Shown here piece after piece: positions 6,785 to 9,453 of a stretch of DNA of 9,453 nt (position 1 is its first letter; the number at the start of each line of letters is the position of its first letter). The stretch spans positions 1 to 9,453 of the forward strand of contig DALZ01000162.1 of assembly GCA_002496955.1 (NCBI GenBank). The letters are read 5' to 3'. The notes beneath the pieces are model-generated. The model ran no database searches. It saw only the letters and a list, made by a program, of their open reading frames with translations, and was not told the origin of the DNA. The position numbers were made by a program, and so were the translations under genes. This DNA comes from Euryarchaeota archaeon UBA128 (GTDB lineage: Archaea; Thermoplasmatota; Poseidoniia; Poseidoniales; Poseidoniaceae).

Positions 6785-6809
6785 GAGCACAATTTGGTCG
6801 GTTTTGAGT

Positions 6810-7379
6810 CTATATTTCGTCGCCAGTCCATCGTTTACCGATTTGATGTTCCATTCCTATGTGGTCAAGTATCCTCGCCATAATGAAATCAACTAGGTCA
6901 TCGATGGTTTTGGGATGGTTATAGAATCCAGGTGAGGCGGGGATAATTATTGAGCCCCAACTTGAGAGTTTGGTCATATTTTCGAGGTGTACTGTGGCAT
7001 ATGGTGCTTCTCTGGGGACCAGAATTAATTTTCGTCGCTCTTTCATGGCGACAATAGCAGATCTAGTCACTAAATTGTCGCTAATTCCAGCCGCCATTTT
7101 CCCCAAGGTTGTGCCGGAGCAAGGGCATATTATAACAGCATCAATCTTGGCTGAACCAGAGGCTGATTTTGCGCCAATATTTTTCTCATTTTCCAAGTAA
7201 GCACCAGTAGCTTCAGCCAACTCTTCTTTCGTCATTTCGCACTCGTGTTGTAGTGTTATTTCTCCAGCATGACTGACCACCAGTCGGGTAGGTCTATTGT
7301 GCTGTTGAAGGATTTCTAGTAGGCGTTTTCCGTATATTGCACCAGACGCACCGGTGATGGCAACAACTATCTCGCCCAT
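6810..7379 (-). CDS. ubiX: flavin prenyltransferase UbiX
   Basis: UbiX joins dimethylallyl phosphate to reduced FMN, making prenylated FMN, the cofactor of UbiD-family decarboxylases. The 189-residue length is standard. Motifs are GASGAIYG (10-17) for FMN phosphate, the CPCSGTTLGKMAAGISDNL block (85-103), PREAP (122-126) and IIPASPGFY (145-153). These include the Ser and Glu residues that bind dimethylallyl phosphate in the family. No ubiD is in the window. In most archaea a UbiD-type enzyme in the modified mevalonate pathway (anhydromevalonate phosphate decarboxylase) needs this cofactor, so isoprenoid synthesis is one likely client; quinone or aromatic decarboxylation is the alternative. 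It lies 15 nt downstream of the aminotransferase gene on the same strand, without an obvious Shine-Dalgarno sequence. Confidence 0.95.
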   Translation of the reverse strand: MGEIVVAITGASGAIYGKRLLEILQQHNRPTRLVVSHAGEITLQHECEMTKEELAEATGAYLENEKNIGAKSASGSAKIDAVIICPCSGTTLGKMAAGISDNLVTRSAIVAMKERRKLILVPREAPYATVHLENMTKLSSWGSIIIPASPGFYNHPKTIDDLVDFIMARILDHIGMEHQIGKRWTGDEI

Positions 7380-7394
7380 GGTGTGGCTAGAGCA

Positions 7395-8582
7395 TCACTT
7401 ACTTTTATTCACTTGTTTTTGGTTAAGTGCTAGTTCTAATGACCTATCCAATGCATCAACCGCTAACTCGAATGATTTAGGGTCTATAGACCATGCTACT
7501 CTTACCCAGTTTTGCATACTGTCGCTGAACATTGTTCCAGGGACAACCAACAAATCGTTAACTTTGCAGTAGTGATCAGCAAAGAGCTCTGAATGAATCC
7601 CATTTGGTAATTCGAAACATCCGAAAACACCGGACAGGGGTTCATTCCAAACTATTCCATGTTTAGCAAAAACGCTCCGTAGTTTTGGAAGGTTTTTACT
7701 TCGATAATCTGCTATTGCTTCATCGACAATTGATGATTGTTGTAACACTTTAGTGCCTATTCGCATTGCTGGACTAGACATGACTCCAGAAAAGGTCATG
7801 AATATACGTCGGGCAATAGCTATGGTTTCACTATCAGAAACTATCCAACCGAACCTTATGTGACCCATAGCATACACTTTCGTTAATGAATTAATTGATA
7901 TCGAGTTTGGAGCTACCGAATGTATTGAGCAGTAATCGTCTATCTCTCGATATGCATCATTGTATGCTTCGTCAGCAATTATTGTAACATTGCTAATTTT
8001 TGCTTGGTCGATTATCCATGCTAGATCATCCTTGTGAAAAAACCAACCTGATGGATTGGATATCGGCGTTATCATCAAAATATCAGATTTTTTTAACGCT
8101 GCTGACCACTCTTCGTAGTTTATCCGCCAGTGTCCGTAATCTTTCGGCGGATAGCGATTTACTCTAATGACGTCATCAGCAAGAATTAGTGCACTTTGTG
8201 GTATGGGCGCATATGTCGGTGACTCTACTGCTACAGTGATTTTGCCATTAGATTTATTCCTAATTTTAGCAATAGCCGTCAGTAAGGCTATGTTTATCCC
8301 TTGAGTTGCGCCGTTGGTAATCAATACATTTTCAATATTTACACCTTCCCGCGCCGCAATGATTTCCTTGGGGTCGTCAACATCACCCATGTAAGGCTTG
8401 GCGATGTCTGCTATGGTGTCTCCCAATAAATCCAGCACATTCCAATTATATTGCATACCGCTGAATGAAAGGTTGTGTGCTCTTAATTCCTCCAGTCTTG
8501 GTATATACCATTCTAGATAATCGATTGGGGCGACAGATTCTTCAAAACCCGCACGATTAAACCTCGGCCAGTAGCGTGTCAT
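7395..8582 (-). CDS. class I/II PLP-dependent aminotransferase, substrate unknown
   Basis: The enzyme has the fold-type I aminotransferase layout. Numbering from the ATG at 8582 (395 residues), TNGATQG (89-95) is the cofactor phosphate loop, NPSG (176-179) carries the conserved Asn, and DEAY (204-207) supplies the Asp and Tyr contacting PLP. SLTKVYAMGHIRFGW (232-246) holds the Schiff-base Lys (K235) and phosphate Arg (R243). WVRVAW (359-364) holds the Arg that binds the substrate carboxylate (R361). Motifs alone do not tell which amino acid is used. A TTG at 8606 would add eight residues, but it has no ribosome site, whereas GGAG stands 5 nt before the ATG. It follows lipB by 42 nt and precedes ubiX by 15 nt. 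Neighbours suggest cofactor or isoprenoid metabolism, but that is only context. Confidence 0.92.
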   Translation of the reverse strand: MTRYWPRFNRAGFEESVAPIDYLEWYIPRLEELRAHNLSFSGMQYNWNVLDLLGDTIADIAKPYMGDVDDPKEIIAAREGVNIENVLITNGATQGINIALLTAIAKIRNKSNGKITVAVESPTYAPIPQSALILADDVIRVNRYPPKDYGHWRINYEEWSAALKKSDILMITPISNPSGWFFHKDDLAWIIDQAKISNVTIIADEAYNDAYREIDDYCSIHSVAPNSISINSLTKVYAMGHIRFGWIVSDSETIAIARRIFMTFSGVMSSPAMRIGTKVLQQSSIVDEAIADYRSKNLPKLRSVFAKHGIVWNEPLSGVFGCFELPNGIHSELFADHYCKVNDLLVVPGTMFSDSMQNWVRVAWSIDPKSFELAVDALDRSLELALNQKQVNKSK

Positions 8583-8587
8583 GATAT

Positions 8588-8591
8588 CTCC
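8588..8591 (-). promoter_or_regulatory. Shine-Dalgarno site deciding the aminotransferase start
   Basis: On the minus strand TTGGAG is followed by ATATC and the ATG at 8582. The 5-nt spacer supports this start over the TTG at 8606, which has only AT-rich sequence before it. Confidence 0.6.
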
Positions 8592-8619
8592 AAGTCTTTT
8601 CGACAATTATTTATTGCCA

Positions 8620-8629
8620 TGATATTATA
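8620..8629 (-). promoter_or_regulatory. possible TATA box for aminotransferase-ubiX
   Basis: On the minus strand CTATAATATC overlaps the end of lipB and lies about 40 bases before the aminotransferase ATG. A start site 25 bases downstream, near 8599, would leave a short leader containing the GGAG site. This would allow expression independent of lipB. It is based on sequence match and spacing only. Confidence 0.3.
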
Positions 8630-9269
8630 GTGTACTTAGAGCATTTCTATCTATCCAATCAGGCATAAGTTGAAGCAGTGAATCTAATATTGCGGATTTC
8701 TCGACTTCATACCCTAATCTGGCCAGACAAGTTGTGGTGGCTGATTCTAATCCACACCCAGCAAGACTCTCAACTCTATCTGTCGGCGTGTTAACGTTAA
8801 TTGTGAAACCATGTCTTGAGGTCCACCTGAGGAATGATAATCCAATGCTGCAGATTTTGTGTTCGCCGACCCAGACTCCTTGCATGCGTGAGTCTTTTCT
8901 GCCCGGTATGTCTAGACTAGTCAAACAAGCAATTATCCAGTCTTCTAACTTGCTAATTATTGCAGTTACGGAATCTTCATTCTCCATATCCCACTTGAAT
9001 ATAGGGTAGCACACAATTTGGCCGGGGCCGTGCCAAGTCAGGCCACCTCCACGGTCTACAGGGAGTGATGGATAACTTGGTGGAGGTGCGATTCCATCAT
9101 TGCGCGCTCTTGGCCCGACAGTTACAATTTCTGGATGTTCCAAGATTAGAAGCGTATCGACAATCTCGTCATTTATGCGTTGTCGCTGTAATTCTTTCAT
9201 TTGTTGTAACGCATCACTGTATTCAACGATCCCCTCGTAACATATCTTAACGAGGCGACGTTCGTCCAT
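8625..9269 (-). CDS. lipB: octanoyl-[acyl-carrier/lipoyl domain] transferase LipB
   Basis: LipB moves octanoate from acyl carrier protein to the lipoyl domain or GcvH, the first step of lipoate assembly on 2-oxoacid dehydrogenases and the glycine cleavage system. The 214-residue length is typical. Visible blocks are LILEHPEIVTVG (41-52), VDRGGGLTWHGPGQIVCYPI (71-90, with the RGGxxTxHGPGQ signature), GEHKICSIGLS (135-145, catalytic K138 for E. coli Lys135), RHGFTINVN (152-160) and LAGCGL (169-174, catalytic C172 for E. coli Cys169). Both catalytic residues are present, which points to LipB rather than a LplA or LipM ligase-type enzyme. It is a cytoplasmic protein. It follows the right-edge gene by 34 bases and leads into the aminotransferase. 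No Shine-Dalgarno sequence is seen before its ATG. Confidence 0.95.
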   Translation of the reverse strand: MDERRLVKICYEGIVEYSDALQQMKELQRQRINDEIVDTLLILEHPEIVTVGPRARNDGIAPPPSYPSLPVDRGGGLTWHGPGQIVCYPIFKWDMENEDSVTAIISKLEDWIIACLTSLDIPGRKDSRMQGVWVGEHKICSIGLSFLRWTSRHGFTINVNTPTDRVESLAGCGLESATTTCLARLGYEVEKSAILDSLLQLMPDWIDRNALSTL

Positions 9270-9303
9270 GGTTAGTCCAACAGTAAGAGTATCATAGAGT
9301 TAA

Positions 9304-9453
9304 TCAAAAATCCAGTTCTGCCGACTTTACATCTGTTCTACCGGCTTTGTATGCCTCAATGGCTGCTTTAGCAATGGCTTTTGGGTCATTGACAACTTGC
9401 TTGTCGATTTTATCGCCATTAAACAATGGGTCGCCAACCAAAACCGAATCCAT
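9304..9453 (-). CDS. C-terminal end (or whole) of an unidentified protein at the window edge
   Basis: Reading the minus strand from the last base gives 49 codons and a TGA at 9306-9304, followed 34 bases later by lipB. The first codon visible is ATG, exactly at the edge, so I cannot tell whether it is the start or an internal Met. The peptide has an extended beginning (DSVLVGDPLFNGDKID) and then an amphipathic helix with alternating Ala, Lys and Ile (DPKAIAKAAIEAYKAGRTD), ending SAELDF. It looks more like the tail of a larger soluble enzyme than a free small protein. I do not recognise the family. Its closeness to lipB suggests shared transcription. Confidence 0.5.
   Translation of the reverse strand: MDSVLVGDPLFNGDKIDKQVVNDPKAIAKAAIEAYKAGRTDVKSAELDF

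Noticed and set aside
6693..6786. Plus-strand frame in the gap upstream of the parvulin gene reading VIEFHCPECDLWFKILDLY before a stop, resembling a zinc-ribbon start
   Set aside because: There is no ATG, GTG or TTG start before it, the frame is only about 30 codons, and no second cysteine pair follows. It is probably chance, at most a gene remnant.
1..9453. Search for CRISPR repeats, insertion sequences, toxin-antitoxin or defence genes, tRNA genes and attachment sites
   Set aside because: No repeated units, terminal inverted repeats, transposase motifs or tRNA T-arm/acceptor patterns were seen. All sizeable frames are accounted for by housekeeping or small unknown genes.

Overview
The window reads as a compact chromosomal segment of an archaeon. 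Archaeal markers are an aRF1-type release factor with NIKS and GGQ motifs and a C4 zinc mini-domain, a NOG1-family GTPase, an arginyl-tRNA synthetase with KMSTR in place of KMSKS, and an archaeal-type UMP kinase. These sit beside genes more typical of bacteria: FolB-like dihydroneopterin aldolase, LipB octanoyltransferase, single-domain parvulin and UbiX. Such a mixture, with moderate AT content and very tight packing, would fit a marine planktonic euryarchaeon such as Marine Group II (Poseidoniales). That placement is inference from gene content only; no rRNA or other taxonomic marker is present.

Layout, left to right. A truncated minus-strand gene of unknown function (1-158) diverges from the plus-strand GTPase nog1 (273-1385). 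nog1 meets argS (minus, 1386-3152) tail to tail with no base between the stop codons. argS lies 4 nt downstream of prf1/aRF1 (minus, 3157-4404), so the two form an operon. prf1 diverges from an archaeal UMP kinase (plus, 4541-5245), which is followed after 4 nt by an 88-residue zinc-ribbon protein with one C-terminal membrane helix (5250-5516). That pair converges, with one base between, on a minus-strand operon: parvulin isomerase (6416-6706), folB (6059-6415, directly abutting) and an uncharacterised zinc-motif protein (5518-6024). Upstream is a second minus-strand group: lipB (8625-9269), a class I/II PLP aminotransferase (7395-8582) and ubiX (6810-7379). At the right edge is the end of one more minus-strand gene (9304-9453) that I cannot identify.

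The left half serves ribosome assembly, tRNA charging and translation termination, plus pyrimidine nucleotide supply. The right half is cofactor chemistry: pterin/folate (FolB), protein lipoylation (LipB) and prenylated FMN (UbiX), with an aminotransferase of unknown substrate. Strong Shine-Dalgarno sites precede prf1, the zinc-ribbon gene and the aminotransferase. They move two starts (prf1, aminotransferase) from upstream TTG codons to ATG. Other genes have little or no Shine-Dalgarno sequence.

I saw no tRNA, rRNA, CRISPR array, insertion sequence, attachment site or long repeat, and no intergenic stretch longer than about 140 bases. I found no convincing new multi-gene system. The points most worth following up are the two small zinc-motif proteins of unknown function and the bacterial-type cofactor enzymes in an archaeal setting.
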